Positions 51,438 through 60,418 are shown, numbered from the stretch's first letter. The stretch is DNA of 64,000 nucleotides from Bin87 sp963692995 (GCA_963692995.1 OY843611.1:2542001-2606000), one strand, 5' to 3'. Made by a program: numbers and translations. Notes: a model not told the origin generated them from the sequence alone.

Positions 51438-51950
51438 ATGACCACCGAAGTTTATGAGTCTGTTTTGCATCCGGGTTCCCTGGTAGCCGAGCTGAAAAAG
51501 AACCACGTTTCCCACGTCGTCTGGCTCCCGGACAGCGAAACCAACTTCCTCTACAACATGATGCTGGAGGAACCCACCCTGGACCTCATTCCCGTCTGTC
51601 GCGAGGGCGAAACCATGGCCGTCGCCGCCGGTCTTTGGGTCGGTGGGGCCAACCCCGTAGTTCTCATCCAGAATACCGGCATTTTCGAGGCCGGCGACTC
51701 CATTCGCGGCCTCTGCCTGGACCTCAACCAGCCCCTGGTCCTGCTGGTTGGCTATCGTGGCTGGACCCGTCGCGGCCCCACTCCCGACTCCGCCGGCCGC
51801 TTCATCGAACACATCCTCCACGCCTGGGGCATCAACTACTACCTCGTCGAAACCGACGACGACGCCGACCGTATCAGCGTCGCTTTCGAAGAGTCCCAGC
51901 GTCTCAGCCGCCCGGTAGCGGTCCTCATCGGCACCGAGTTCGGCTCCTGA
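51438..51950 (+). CDS. ThDP-dependent decarboxylase-like alpha subunit (PYR domain)
   Basis: A 170-residue protein matching the N-terminal PYR domain of ThDP enzymes such as sulfopyruvate or phosphonopyruvate decarboxylase (ComD-like). Features: LKKNHVSHVVWLPDSETNFLYNMM, then DLIPVCREGETMAVAAGLWVGG, where the Glu of REGE matches the catalytic Glu that activates ThDP, and VVLIQNTGIFEAGDSIRGLCLDLNQPLVLLVGYRG. It needs the PP-domain partner encoded 95 bp downstream. The substrate may be a 3-sulfo, phospho or carboxy pyruvate; this is inferred from family only. Confidence 0.85.
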   Translation: MTTEVYESVLHPGSLVAELKKNHVSHVVWLPDSETNFLYNMMLEEPTLDLIPVCREGETMAVAAGLWVGGANPVVLIQNTGIFEAGDSIRGLCLDLNQPLVLLVGYRGWTRRGPTPDSAGRFIEHILHAWGINYYLVETDDDADRISVAFEESQRLSRPVAVLIGTEFGS

Positions 51951-52045
51951 CCAATCCTTAAGCCCGCCGTTTCATTAGGCCCTCATTCCGTATGAACCCC
52001 TGAAGGCAATCCTGGTGGTTGCCCCCGTTCCCAGGAGAAACTCCC

Positions 52046-52642
52046 ATGATCAAAAATACCGACGCCGTCCGCGTCATCGACAACAACCGCGAAGACGCCG
52101 TTGTCATCCCCACCATGAACGCCGGCAACGTCCGCTTTGGCCTGCCTTCCGTCACCAGCAACCAGAACCTCGACCTGCCCATCTCCGGCGCAATGGGCAA
52201 GGCCAGCAACGTCGGCCTCGGCGTCGCCCTGGCCCAGCCGGGACGCAAGGTATTGGTGCTGGACGGCGACGGCAGCCTCTTGATGAACCTGGGCGCCCTG
52301 GTCACCACCGCCACCAAAGCCCCCAAGAACTTCTACCATTTCCTTTTCAACAACGGCGTCTATGCCGTCACCGGCGGACAGCCCATCCCCGGCTCCGACG
52401 GCGCCACCGACTGGCCGGAAATCGCCAAAGGAGCCGGCTACGCCGCCGTCTTCTCCTTCGACAACCTGGAAGACTTCACCACCGGCATCGGCGAAGTCCT
52501 CGCTGCCGAAGGCCCCGTCTTCGTCCACTTGTCGGTGGAGCCGGAGATCGAGAACACCCCGGTGCAGTTCCGCGTCCGCGCCTCACGCACTGCCAAGCAG
52601 GCTTACGACGAAGTCACCGCCGCCCTGGCCGGCGACAACTAG
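52046..52642 (+). CDS. ThDP-dependent decarboxylase-like beta subunit (PP domain)
   Basis: A 198-residue PP-domain protein (ComE-like). It contains LPISGAMGKASNVGLGVALAQP and the ThDP/Mg2+ motif GDGSLLMNLGAL, ending about 25 residues later with NN (YHFLFNNGVYAVTGGQP), as expected. Together with the upstream PYR subunit it should make a complete active site. ATG 52046 has AGGAG eight bases upstream. Its closest relative in the window is the degenerate copy at 52966. Confidence 0.88.
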   Translation: MIKNTDAVRVIDNNREDAVVIPTMNAGNVRFGLPSVTSNQNLDLPISGAMGKASNVGLGVALAQPGRKVLVLDGDGSLLMNLGALVTTATKAPKNFYHFLFNNGVYAVTGGQPIPGSDGATDWPEIAKGAGYAAVFSFDNLEDFTTGIGEVLAAEGPVFVHLSVEPEIENTPVQFRVRASRTAKQAYDEVTAALAGDN

Positions 52643-52668
52643 GCGCCCGGTTTCACCACCGCGACCAG

Positions 52669-52696
52669 GCCGGGGCGAATATTCATTCGCCCCGGC
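52669..52696 (+). terminator. Hairpin after the beta subunit
   Basis: A perfect 12-bp stem (GCCGGGGCGAAT and complement, ATTC loop) 27 bp after the stop. No T-run follows, so it may only reduce read-through into the next two genes. Confidence 0.5.
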
Positions 52697-52717
52697 TCAC
52701 GACAAACGCCACGACTT

Positions 52718-52969
52718 ATGCCCAAGTTTCGTCCCTTCAGCATTTTCGGACGCCTGCTGGCATCCGCCGTGGTCGTAGCCGGCTTCTACCTGCTATGGCT
52801 GGGCTTTATGGAAAGCAACGCCCTCAAAGCCCTTCCCGGAGCCGTCCTGATACCTGCCGGACTCTACCTGATGGTGTCATCCCGCCGCGCCGAGATCCGC
52901 CGGGAAGAGATCCGCAGTGAAGACCTGGAACCAATCGAAACCGACGCGACAACGGACCGCCGGCCGTGA
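52718..52969 (+). CDS. Small two-helix membrane protein
   Basis: Unrecognised 83-residue protein with two hydrophobic segments (about 10-30 and 37-53) and an acidic-basic C-terminus. It overlaps the degenerate ThDP subunit by 4 nt (GTGA), so its translation is coupled to that gene. Confidence 0.55.
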   Translation: MPKFRPFSIFGRLLASAVVVAGFYLLWLGFMESNALKALPGAVLIPAGLYLMVSSRRAEIRREEIRSEDLEPIETDATTDRRP

Positions 52970-53565
52970 TCCCCTCCCGCGAAGTCGCCCGCGCCATCAA
53001 CTACCATCGCCAGGAGTCCTTAGTGGTGTCCACCTCCGCGGCTCTGCGAGACTGGCATCAGGTGTCCCACCGCCGCGATCTGGACATCGACCTCACCGAC
53101 TGCATGGACCGCGCCCCCGCCGTCGGCCTGGGCCTGTCCATCGCCCAGCCGAACCGACGCATCCTGGTGCTGGACTGCGACGCCACCCTGCGCACCGATC
53201 TGGCCAGCCTGGCCACCATCGGCGAGGCCGCGCCGGCCAACCTCGTCCACTTCGTCCTCGAAGACGCCGATCATACTTCCACCGACGGCCGGCCCATCCG
53301 CGGCTTGGACCGCATCGATTTCGAGGGTATGGCCCGCAGCGCCGGCTACACGCACACCTGTCGCTACGACAACCTTGAAGAGTTCCTCATCGGGATCGAA
53401 GACATTATGCGCCGGCCCGGCCCGATCCTCGTCGCCATCAGAGTAATGTCCGACGGAGAACCGCCAACATTCCCCCAGCGAACCATGGCCCAGGGTTGGG
53501 CCGAAGTTCGCAGCGCTCTTACCAACCCCACTACCTTCCCGTCTGAAACACCCGGCCTCGCCTGA
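52966..53565 (+). CDS. Degenerate PP-domain paralogue of the ThDP subunit
   Basis: A 199-residue paralogue of the beta subunit: APAVGLGLSIAQPNRRILVLDCDATLRTDLASL aligns with its NVGLGVALAQPGRKVLVLDGDGSLLMNLGAL. The metal-binding GDG is replaced by CDA, Asn by Asp, and the later NN by ED (LEDADHTSTDGRP). The rest of the fold is kept (SAGYTHTCRYDNLEEFLIGI). It should not bind ThDP-Mg normally and may be a regulatory or scaffold subunit. GTG 52966 overlaps the small membrane gene. Confidence 0.8.
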   Translation: MIPSREVARAINYHRQESLVVSTSAALRDWHQVSHRRDLDIDLTDCMDRAPAVGLGLSIAQPNRRILVLDCDATLRTDLASLATIGEAAPANLVHFVLEDADHTSTDGRPIRGLDRIDFEGMARSAGYTHTCRYDNLEEFLIGIEDIMRRPGPILVAIRVMSDGEPPTFPQRTMAQGWAEVRSALTNPTTFPSETPGLA

Positions 53566-53654
53566 AACGCCCGGCGGCCCCCGCTCGCGCGCATCGCTTG
53601 CGCCCCGGCGCGACCCCCGCTACGATACGCGGCAGTCAGCTTGGGGAGGTTGGA

Positions 53655-54035
53655 ATGCACCACTGGACCGTCGGCGGCGACATCCACATCGGTTGGCCCG
53701 ACCATGGGGCCGAGGAACGTCGCTACACCATCGTTGACCTTGACCGCTTCGGCAAGGTCTTTCGCGCCCGGGTCACCGACGGCCAGCGACAGGGCGGGTT
53801 TATGGTCATCTTTGACTGCCCCAACGTCATCATGGAGCAGCTGGCCGAGCAGGCGTCCCACGCCCTGGGCTTTCGCGTCATCGTGTCCGGCCTGCGCACC
53901 AGCATCGAGGGAAACGTGGCGCGCAGCTTCGACTACGAATGGTATCCCACACCCGAGTACGCGGAGCGTCCCCGCACGTTGGCGACGACGCTGGCCGGCC
54001 TGTACCACAAAATCGCGCCGGGTCAGGCCGGCTGA
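53655..54035 (+). CDS. Hypothetical protein, 126 residues
   Basis: Unrecognised soluble-looking protein starting MHHWTVGGDIHIGWPD and ending with a helical IAPGQAG tail. GGGAGG lies five bases before ATG 53655, a convincing start. It overlaps the converging VWA gene end by 13 bp. No domain identified. Confidence 0.6.
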   Translation: MHHWTVGGDIHIGWPDHGAEERRYTIVDLDRFGKVFRARVTDGQRQGGFMVIFDCPNVIMEQLAEQASHALGFRVIVSGLRTSIEGNVARSFDYEWYPTPEYAERPRTLATTLAGLYHKIAPGQAG

Positions 54036-55495
54036 CCGCCGCCCGGTATGTTGGGATGACCCCATAGCGGATGCCGGAACGTCGGAGCCAGCGCCGGGTT
54101 CAGCTCCCGCCGCGACCGGCCCGCCGCGCCGCCATCATGGCCCGTATCCACACTCGCCAAAACCCCGTCGCTCTCGCTTCCCTCGGTTCGGCGCCGCGCT
54201 GACGGCGGCGCCCGGCGCGCCGTAAGGTCGTTCAGATGCCGCGCCAATTCCTGAAGGCTGTGCAGGTTATGGGCCGGCAGAAAGTCGTCGATGTACGGCA
54301 GCGCCGCCTGCATCCCCCGGGTCAGCGGCTGGTAGTCCGGCGAACCCAGCAGCGGGTTCAGCCAGATCAGACGGTGGCAGCTGCGTTGCAATCGCGCCAT
54401 CTCTTGCGACAACAGTTCCGGGTCGCCCCGGTCCCATCCGTCCGATATGACCAGCGCCACCGCGCCGCCGCGCAGGGTTCGTCGCGCCCACCGATAGTTG
54501 AACGACTTGATGGCCTCGCCGATGCGGGTGCCGCCGGCCCAGTCGGGCACCACCCGCGCCACCTCGGACATCGCCCGGTCAACACCCCGATGCTCCAGAT
54601 GCCGCGTGATGCGCGTGAGCCGAGTGGCGAACAGGAACGCCTCCAGCTGCTGACCGCTCACGGCCATCGTGTGTACAAAGTGCAGCAGCATCCGCGTGTA
54701 GCGTTCCATAGATCCGCTGACGTCGCAGATCAGAACCAGCGGGCGGGGCTTCGTCTTGCGCTGCCGATGGACCAGATCAACCAGCTCGCCGCCCTGGGAC
54801 AGGCTCCGGCGCATACTGCGGCGCAGATCGATTTCCGACCCCGCTCCCCAGGTCAGCCGCCGGGTGCGTCGGCATCCTAAATCCCACACCAGTTCGGCCA
54901 TCAGCGAACGGGCCGCCGCCACCTCCGCCGGCGTGTATTCGGCAAAGTCCCGCTGCCGCAATACCTCCCGCGCGCTGAAAGAGCGCTGCAAGTCCACCAC
55001 CGGCTGCCGGTCGCCGGCATCCGCTTTGCCGTCATCCTGCGGCGGGCCGTCGGAAGTCTCCTCCCGGTGCGGCGTCACCCGGGGCGTGCGGTAGCGTCGC
55101 TCCTCCCCCATCGAACGCAGGTCGCGCATACTGCGCCCGTGGGCCGGCCGCCGCCAAAACACCTGGAACGCCTCGTCGAAAAGCTCCAAATCGCCGCGAC
55201 GATGCGTCAGCAGCGCCCGCGCCGCCAGTCGAAAGTCGTTGCGGCTCCCGCCCATGGGCACAAACTCGGTGGCCCGCACCAAATCCAGCATATTCCCGGA
55301 ACCAACGTCCAACCCCAACCGACGCAAAATCTCCCCGAACATCAGCAGATTAGAAAGGATCGCGCCCGCACCCGCATCAGCCGGCGCGGTGTGCAGGTTG
55401 ACGCCGCCGCCGGCGGTCATACCGGCGGCGGGGCCGGCTGGTTCATCGCCTTGCCCCGGCGCGTCAATCTTGTCATCACCGAATCGTGTTGTCAT
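54023..55495 (-). CDS. VWA-domain CoxE-like protein
   Basis: A 490-residue CoxE-like protein. The C-terminal half is a von Willebrand A domain with MIDAS DVSGSMERYTRM (near 270), a Thr in GGTRIGEAIKSF and Asp in VISDGWDRGD. The N-terminal half has the family's FRLAARALL and LRQRDFAEYTPAE segments. CoxE proteins work with MoxR-like CoxD in maturation of molybdenum-containing CO dehydrogenases and similar enzymes; a MoxR gene lies four genes upstream on the same strand. ATG 55495 with a GGAGCGAAGAG purine run is chosen; longer frames lack homology. No coxL, M or S is nearby. Confidence 0.85.
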   Translation of the reverse strand: MTTRFGDDKIDAPGQGDEPAGPAAGMTAGGGVNLHTAPADAGAGAILSNLLMFGEILRRLGLDVGSGNMLDLVRATEFVPMGGSRNDFRLAARALLTHRRGDLELFDEAFQVFWRRPAHGRSMRDLRSMGEERRYRTPRVTPHREETSDGPPQDDGKADAGDRQPVVDLQRSFSAREVLRQRDFAEYTPAEVAAARSLMAELVWDLGCRRTRRLTWGAGSEIDLRRSMRRSLSQGGELVDLVHRQRKTKPRPLVLICDVSGSMERYTRMLLHFVHTMAVSGQQLEAFLFATRLTRITRHLEHRGVDRAMSEVARVVPDWAGGTRIGEAIKSFNYRWARRTLRGGAVALVISDGWDRGDPELLSQEMARLQRSCHRLIWLNPLLGSPDYQPLTRGMQAALPYIDDFLPAHNLHSLQELARHLNDLTARRAPPSARRRTEGSESDGVLASVDTGHDGGAAGRSRRELNPALAPTFRHPLWGHPNIPGGGQPA

Positions 55496-55542
55496 TTCTC
55501 TTCGCTCCGTGTTTGAAAATAACCGCGCACCGCCGCCGGGCG

Positions 55543-56811
55543 TCAGCCAACCACGTCGTACCTGCTCCCCCCGAAACTGCGCGGCAGCATTGCCGCCCCC
55601 AGGATCCCCAGGCCGGTCAGCCCTCCCACCACCAGCGTCCCGATAACCGCCGAACCCGACGCCTGCGCCAGCGCCCCGGCCAGCAATGGCCCGCCGCCGA
55701 ACCCGATGGCGCCGAAAGTCTGCGCCAAACCCGCCAGCACCGACACTTCCCGGGCTCTGATGCCCCGGAACTCGAAGGGGAGTATCTCCATCGCCGGCAC
55801 GAACACCCAGGCCAACCCCACGCCGGTCAACGCCACGGCCACCAGCAGCTGATTCCCCGCCAGCAGCGCGATTATGGTGAAGAGTGTGTTCATCGCCGCC
55901 GGCAGCAACACCATCAGGCGCCGGTCGCTGATGTGCTGAAAGATTCGGCTGCCCAGCAGACCGCCCGGTATCAGCACGTAGTACATAAAGCCGAACAACA
56001 TGCTCCCCGCTGAAATCGCAACGCCCCGTTCCTCCTCCAATATCGTGGGCAGAAAGGTCAATACCGTTGTCCACGACGCCGAAAGGCACAGCATCACCAG
56101 ACCTAGCAGCCAAGCCTGGGGGTAGGCAATCAGCGCCTTGATCAGCGCTGAATTGGCGCGGTCCTCCGCCGGCGCATCGCTCTCTCCTGCGCCGGCGTCC
56201 GCCGGCCCTGGTCCGCGAGATCCTTCCAAAATCGGTTCCCCGCTACGGGTCAGGAATCCCCACGCCAGCACGTGGAGGCCCATCAGCGCGGCCTGCATGA
56301 AGTACGCCAGACGCCAGCTGTCCAGCCAGACGATCATCAGCGGACTGAAGGTCAATGCCGCAGCCATGAACGTGGAATGCAGCGACAAACCCACCGACGT
56401 TACCGTGGCGTACTGCCGCGGCGCGGCCCACCAACGCAGCAGCAGTGGCCGCGCCGCGGTCATGCCCGCCTGGGTCAGCGCCATCAGAACCCGGGACGCC
56501 AGCAGAGCCCAGAAGCCCAACGCCGCCCCCTGCATGAACAGGAAGGGCGTCAGCAGCGCCAAACCGACCAACACCCGGCGGTTGGGATTGAACCGGGCCA
56601 ACAGCACGCTGAAGGGCACCAGCAACGCAACCGACGCTCCCCACGACACCGCCTGCAACACCCCGACTTGCAGGTAGCTCAGCCCAAGATCTTCCCGGAT
56701 GAAAGGCAGAAACAGCCCGAACCCGAAGGACGACAGCGCCACCGTGCTGTAGTGCAGCCGGTTGAGCAGCAGAACCGTCCAGCCCCGGAGCGACGTCGCC
56801 ATCTCCGACAC
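55543..56811 (-). CDS. MFS transporter
   Basis: A 422-residue major facilitator with 12 predicted membrane segments. The start GWTVLLLNRLHYSTVALSSFGFGLFLP, loop 2-3 with RFNPNRR, and the mid-loop charged region (SDAPAEDRAN) match sugar/anion-type MFS carriers. GTG start at 56811. It lies within the CoxDE-like cluster, so it may move a substrate of the neighbouring oxidoreductase. Direction and substrate unknown. Confidence 0.85.
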   Translation of the reverse strand: MSEMATSLRGWTVLLLNRLHYSTVALSSFGFGLFLPFIREDLGLSYLQVGVLQAVSWGASVALLVPFSVLLARFNPNRRVLVGLALLTPFLFMQGAALGFWALLASRVLMALTQAGMTAARPLLLRWWAAPRQYATVTSVGLSLHSTFMAAALTFSPLMIVWLDSWRLAYFMQAALMGLHVLAWGFLTRSGEPILEGSRGPGPADAGAGESDAPAEDRANSALIKALIAYPQAWLLGLVMLCLSASWTTVLTFLPTILEEERGVAISAGSMLFGFMYYVLIPGGLLGSRIFQHISDRRLMVLLPAAMNTLFTIIALLAGNQLLVAVALTGVGLAWVFVPAMEILPFEFRGIRAREVSVLAGLAQTFGAIGFGGGPLLAGALAQASGSAVIGTLVVGGLTGLGILGAAMLPRSFGGSRYDVVG

Positions 56812-56848
56812 GGGCGCGTCCGCCGGCCAGCCGGCCGTATCCGGCTCC

Positions 56849-58045
56849 TTAGCGATGTCCTGCCCTGGGGTGCCCCATCTCCACAGCGGCCTCCGCCGTC
56901 AACCCGGCGAAACGCTCCGGGCGGTATGGCCCCAGCACCGCGTCGGCCCGCACGCCCTCGCAGATTTCCAGCGCCGCCAACTGGCTCAGGGCCGGCGCCA
57001 GCGTAACCCCGCTGTGGGTCAGCGCCACGTAAAGGTTCGGCGCTTCCGGCGCAAAACCCATCACCGGGTAGCCGTCCAGCGGCATGGGTCGCCAGCCCAC
57101 CGGCACTGGTATTGCCTGCGCCCCCGCCAGCCCCGGCAGATAGTGGCAAGCCCGCGCCAGCAGTTCGTCGGCGTGGGCCTGGCTGTCGTCCTCGGCCAGG
57201 CTCTCCTGGTCGCCTTCGCCAATCATCAGCCGCCCGTCGGAGCATTGGCGCAAGTGTATCTCCCGACGGCCCTCCTCCAGCGGAGGAGCATACACCACCG
57301 GCACGTTTCGCAGCAGCGGCGGCCGGGGCGTGGTCCGCATCACCACCCCCGGGCTTTCCGCCTGCGGCACGTTGACGCCGGCCAGCGCGGCCAACCCGGT
57401 GGTAGCGGCGCCGGCGGCCAGCACCACCGCGTCAACTTCAATATCACCGGATGTGGTCTGCACCGCGCGGATGGTCCCGTCGCCGGATTGCGACATCCCC
57501 AGCGCCGAAACGCCGGCGAGAATACCGGCCTCCAACTCGGCCAAACGCCGGATGCAGGCATCCACCACCAACTGCGGCTCCACCTGTCCCTCGTTCTCGT
57601 TGTACTCCGCCGCCGCCACCGGGCCTACGTTCAGGGCCGGCTCCAGTTCTTCCAGTTCGGACTTGGACACCAGGCGGCTGGGATAACCCCATGACTGCAA
57701 CTGACGCACCCGCGCCGTCAAAGCTGCGGCGGCTTCCGCTTCCGTCTCCCAGGCCACCTTGCCGCCCCAGCGCAAACCCACGTCTTCACCCAGTCCTTCG
57801 GCGAACCGAGGCCACATTTCCAGAGAACGCCGGTTCAGGTTATGGTATCCGATGGGTTCTTTCGCGCCGGCGTTGACCCACGCGAAACTGTGGCTGGAAG
57901 CCCCGCTCCCGGGTTCCCCCTGGTCAATGACGGTAACTTGCGCCCCGCGACCGGCGATACGCCACGCTATGGACGCGCCAACTATTCCGGCGCCGATCAC
58001 GGCCACGCGGCGGGGAGCGCCGCTAACGATCATCGAAGTCATCAT
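56849..58045 (-). CDS. FAD-dependent oxidoreductase (DAO family)
   Basis: A 398-residue D-amino-acid oxidase/glycine oxidase-like flavoprotein. The Rossmann motif VAVIGAGIVGASIAWRIAGRG begins near residue 14, Asp-containing VTVIDQGEPGSGASSHSFAWVN follows, and the C-terminus has WRPMPLDGYPVMGFAPEAPNLYVALTHSGVTLAP. It would oxidise an amine or amino acid using FAD. It overlaps the preceding acidic gene by 23 nt and belongs to the MoxR-VWA cluster. Confidence 0.93.
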   Translation of the reverse strand: MMTSMIVSGAPRRVAVIGAGIVGASIAWRIAGRGAQVTVIDQGEPGSGASSHSFAWVNAGAKEPIGYHNLNRRSLEMWPRFAEGLGEDVGLRWGGKVAWETEAEAAAALTARVRQLQSWGYPSRLVSKSELEELEPALNVGPVAAAEYNENEGQVEPQLVVDACIRRLAELEAGILAGVSALGMSQSGDGTIRAVQTTSGDIEVDAVVLAAGAATTGLAALAGVNVPQAESPGVVMRTTPRPPLLRNVPVVYAPPLEEGRREIHLRQCSDGRLMIGEGDQESLAEDDSQAHADELLARACHYLPGLAGAQAIPVPVGWRPMPLDGYPVMGFAPEAPNLYVALTHSGVTLAPALSQLAALEICEGVRADAVLGPYRPERFAGLTAEAAVEMGHPRAGHR

Positions 58046-58553
58046 GCCAATTCAGCTCCAAGTCGGACACGCCCAATATGTCCACCAACTCGTCAATATC
58101 CAAGTCGTCAAAATCGTCCAAGTCGCCCCCGCCGTCCCAAAAACCGCCCGCTAGAGTGTCAATCACCGCCAAGGCCGCAGTGGCCGCCGCAAAGTCCATT
58201 CGTCCGTCGGCCACCCGGAGCAGGATGGGCCGGGTCGCCACCGCGCGCAACATCGCCACTCCCACCGTTTTGGCATCGTCCGAACCGTCTTCCTCCATCA
58301 GCGCGTTCAGGGCAGCCATCGCCAGCGTCGCGTCTTCATCGCCCTTTTCCGCCATTTCAAACAGCGCGTCGGCAACCCGGTCCGCAACGCCTCCGAACTC
58401 TGCCTGGTCGCTCGGGTCTGCGACCAGGCAGGCGAGATACAGCATCAGCAAATCCGCCGCCGCGCCATCACCCCGGGCCAGAGCCTGCTCCACCGCCTCC
58501 ACCGTCAGAGACGACGCATCGTCAAGGTCTGGCGAGTCGAAATAGTTGTTCAC
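58023..58553 (-). CDS. Acidic helical hypothetical protein
   Basis: Unrecognised 176-residue very acidic protein rich in Asp, with a C-terminal DDFDDLDIDELVDILGVSDLE. Alpha-helical repeats (ARGDGAAADLLMLYLACLV) suggest an ARM/TPR-like fold. It lies between MoxR and the FAD enzyme, overlapping the latter, and its GTG at 58553 has AAGGGA upstream. It may be the client of the MoxR-VWA pair. Confidence 0.6.
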   Translation of the reverse strand: MNNYFDSPDLDDASSLTVEAVEQALARGDGAAADLLMLYLACLVADPSDQAEFGGVADRVADALFEMAEKGDEDATLAMAALNALMEEDGSDDAKTVGVAMLRAVATRPILLRVADGRMDFAAATAALAVIDTLAGGFWDGGGDLDDFDDLDIDELVDILGVSDLELNWHDDFDDR

Positions 58554-58583
58554 GTAGCAATCCCTTGCCGAACCAGGACGAAA

Positions 58584-59552
58584 TTAGCCCCGCCGGCCGC
58601 CGCGTCGCGGACCCCGGTTCCGAGAACGTTCCAGCAGCGCCCGAACCGGTTCGCCACGCACCGCCTCGATATCGTCCTGGTACTTGAGCATAATGCCCAG
58701 GGTGTCGTCGATCACCTCCGGCTCCAGTTCCCTCATATTCAGCGCCAGCAGCGCCGAGGTCCAGTCCAGCGTTTCCGACACGCCGGGAATTTTGTACAGC
58801 TCCGTCTCCCGCAGTTCCTGGATGAACGAAGTTACCTGTTGAGCCAGCAGACGGGGCGCCTCGGGCAGCCGCGCCGTGACAATCTGCATTTCCTTCTGAT
58901 AGTCGGGGTAGTCAACCCAGTAGTACAGACAGCGACGCTTCAGCGCGTCGTGCACCTCCCGCGTCCGGTTAGACGTGATCACCACCACCGGCGGATGCGC
59001 CGCGTGGAACGTGCCCAGCTCCGGTATCGTGATCTGATAGTCGGCCAGCAGCTCCAGCAAGAAGCCCTCAAACTCCTCATCGGCCCGGTCCAGCTCGTCA
59101 ATCAGCAGCACCGGCGCCCGGTCCCGGCCTTCGTCAATGGCTTCCAGGAGCGGACGCTTGATCAGAAACCGGTCACTGAACAAGTCAACCCCGCCGTTGC
59201 CGGTCGCACCGTTGCCCGCCTCATCTTTGCCCCGGTTGGCCTCCATCAGCCGGATTTCCAGCAGCTGCCTGGTGTGGTTCCACTCGTACACCGCGTGGTT
59301 AACGTCCAGCCCCTCGTAGCATTGCAGGCGAATCAGGTCGGTATTCAGCCCGGCGGCCAGCGCCCGGGCGATTTCCGTCTTGCCCACGCCGGCCTCCCCC
59401 TCCAGGAACAGCGGGCGGCGCAGTTTCAGCGCCAGGAATATGGCGATGGCCAGGCCCCGGTCGGTGATATACGCCTGGTCGCGCAACAGCCCCTGCACAT
59501 CCTCCACGGACGCCGGAACCGGAAAATCATTATCAACGTGAACTGTAGTCAA
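58584..59552 (-). CDS. MoxR-family ATPase (CoxD-like)
   Basis: A 322-residue AAA+ ATPase. Walker A is EGEAGVGKTEIARAL (near 52), the CYEGLD segment typical of CoxD-type MoxR follows, Walker B is VLLIDELDRADEEFEGFLLELL (near 150), and sensor 1 VVITSNRTREVHDALKRRC. It is probably the motor for the VWA protein at 54023. TTG 59552 has CGGAG seven bases upstream. The cluster MoxR, acidic protein, FAD oxidase, MFS, VWA is on one strand. Confidence 0.92.
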   Translation of the reverse strand: MTTVHVDNDFPVPASVEDVQGLLRDQAYITDRGLAIAIFLALKLRRPLFLEGEAGVGKTEIARALAAGLNTDLIRLQCYEGLDVNHAVYEWNHTRQLLEIRLMEANRGKDEAGNGATGNGGVDLFSDRFLIKRPLLEAIDEGRDRAPVLLIDELDRADEEFEGFLLELLADYQITIPELGTFHAAHPPVVVITSNRTREVHDALKRRCLYYWVDYPDYQKEMQIVTARLPEAPRLLAQQVTSFIQELRETELYKIPGVSETLDWTSALLALNMRELEPEVIDDTLGIMLKYQDDIEAVRGEPVRALLERSRNRGPRRGGRRG

Positions 59553-59574
59553 GGGAAAACTCCGGCTGGTGGCA

Positions 59575-59626
59575 ATTCCTGATCCCCCGCGCTGGATCCG
59601 CGGGGACAGGTTATGGTATCAGGAAT
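59575..59626. repeat. Nested inverted repeat between Uma2 and MoxR genes
   Basis: Outer arms ATTCCTGAT (59575-59583) and ATCAGGAAT (59618-59626) enclose an inner CCCCGCG/CGCGGGG hairpin (59585-59605). The outer arm overlaps the Uma2 stop codon. It could end transcription from Uma2, although no T-run follows. Confidence 0.7.
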
Positions 59627-60380
59627 CTTGCTGGCGGAGCCGTTCTTCCAACTCGCGAAGGCGGGACTCCGCGGCAATCCGGGCCACCCGCTCGGCGTGC
59701 AGTTCGGCTTCGGCGCTGCCAGCGCGAAGTTCGGCCTGGATCCGAGCCGCCCGCTCGTCCTCGAAGGTGCAGATGTGCCGCCCGGTCGCGGGATCGTACC
59801 AACCCAGCTGGCCCCGCTCCCACCGCAGATGCAAGTTCAAGATCCGGCTATAGCCCTCTAAAACGTCCTCTTCGATCTGCCGGATGAGGATCGGCTCGTA
59901 TCTACCGTCAACCAGTCGGTCCCCGGCCAGACGCGCGCCGTCATAACGCCCATCCTCATCGAAACGCCAATATTCAGGAATCGCCAAAGCGGCATAGTCA
60001 TGCCGCTTTTCCGTAGCGTCGATGCGTACCGTGCTGGGGGAGGCAATCTCCATCACGAAATCCGGCGGCTTGCCCTGGTCGGCAATCACGTAAGCCCGGC
60101 GACGCTGGTAAGCCGCCGGGTTCACGCCGAAAGCCACCAGCAGGTCGGGATACCTGATCCCGGCCAGATTGCGCGTGGGAGCCAGCGCCACGTAACGCTC
60201 GCCGACCACCAGAGTAGTGTCGGGGTTGCCCAGGTGAATCGCCAGATGGTGAACGTTGCCGTTGGCGGCCAGGTGGTCGAAATTGGTCATCTTGTCTTCG
60301 GGAATCTCCGGCGGATCGGGGAACACGAAGAATTCCGGCGACGGGCTAATTTCATGACCCGGTTTGCGAGCGGTAGTCAT
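59619..60380 (-). CDS. Uma2-family (DUF820) putative nuclease
   Basis: A 253-residue Uma2/DUF820 protein. The PD-(D/E)xK-like core is seen in YPDLLVAFGV (Asp), PPDFVMEIASPSTVR (the E-x-x S-P-S motif, near 115) and KRHDYAALAIPEYWRFD. The family is abundant in cyanobacteria and Chloroflexota; function unproven. The last 60 residues form a charged coiled coil (RAARIQAELRAGSAEAELHAERVAR). ATG 60380 with GAGG and a 19-bp tandem duplication just upstream is the chosen start. Confidence 0.88.
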   Translation of the reverse strand: MTTARKPGHEISPSPEFFVFPDPPEIPEDKMTNFDHLAANGNVHHLAIHLGNPDTTLVVGERYVALAPTRNLAGIRYPDLLVAFGVNPAAYQRRRAYVIADQGKPPDFVMEIASPSTVRIDATEKRHDYAALAIPEYWRFDEDGRYDGARLAGDRLVDGRYEPILIRQIEEDVLEGYSRILNLHLRWERGQLGWYDPATGRHICTFEDERAARIQAELRAGSAEAELHAERVARIAAESRLRELEERLRQQDS

Positions 60381-60418
60381 CCTGAACCTCGTCTTTGGCC
60401 CTGAACCTCGTCTTTGGC
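60381..60418 (-). repeat. 19-bp tandem duplication upstream of Uma2
   Basis: CCTGAACCTCGTCTTTGGC occurs twice head to tail on the plus strand. Each copy carries the GAGG Shine-Dalgarno of the minus-strand gene, so the ribosome-binding site is duplicated. Confidence 0.9.
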
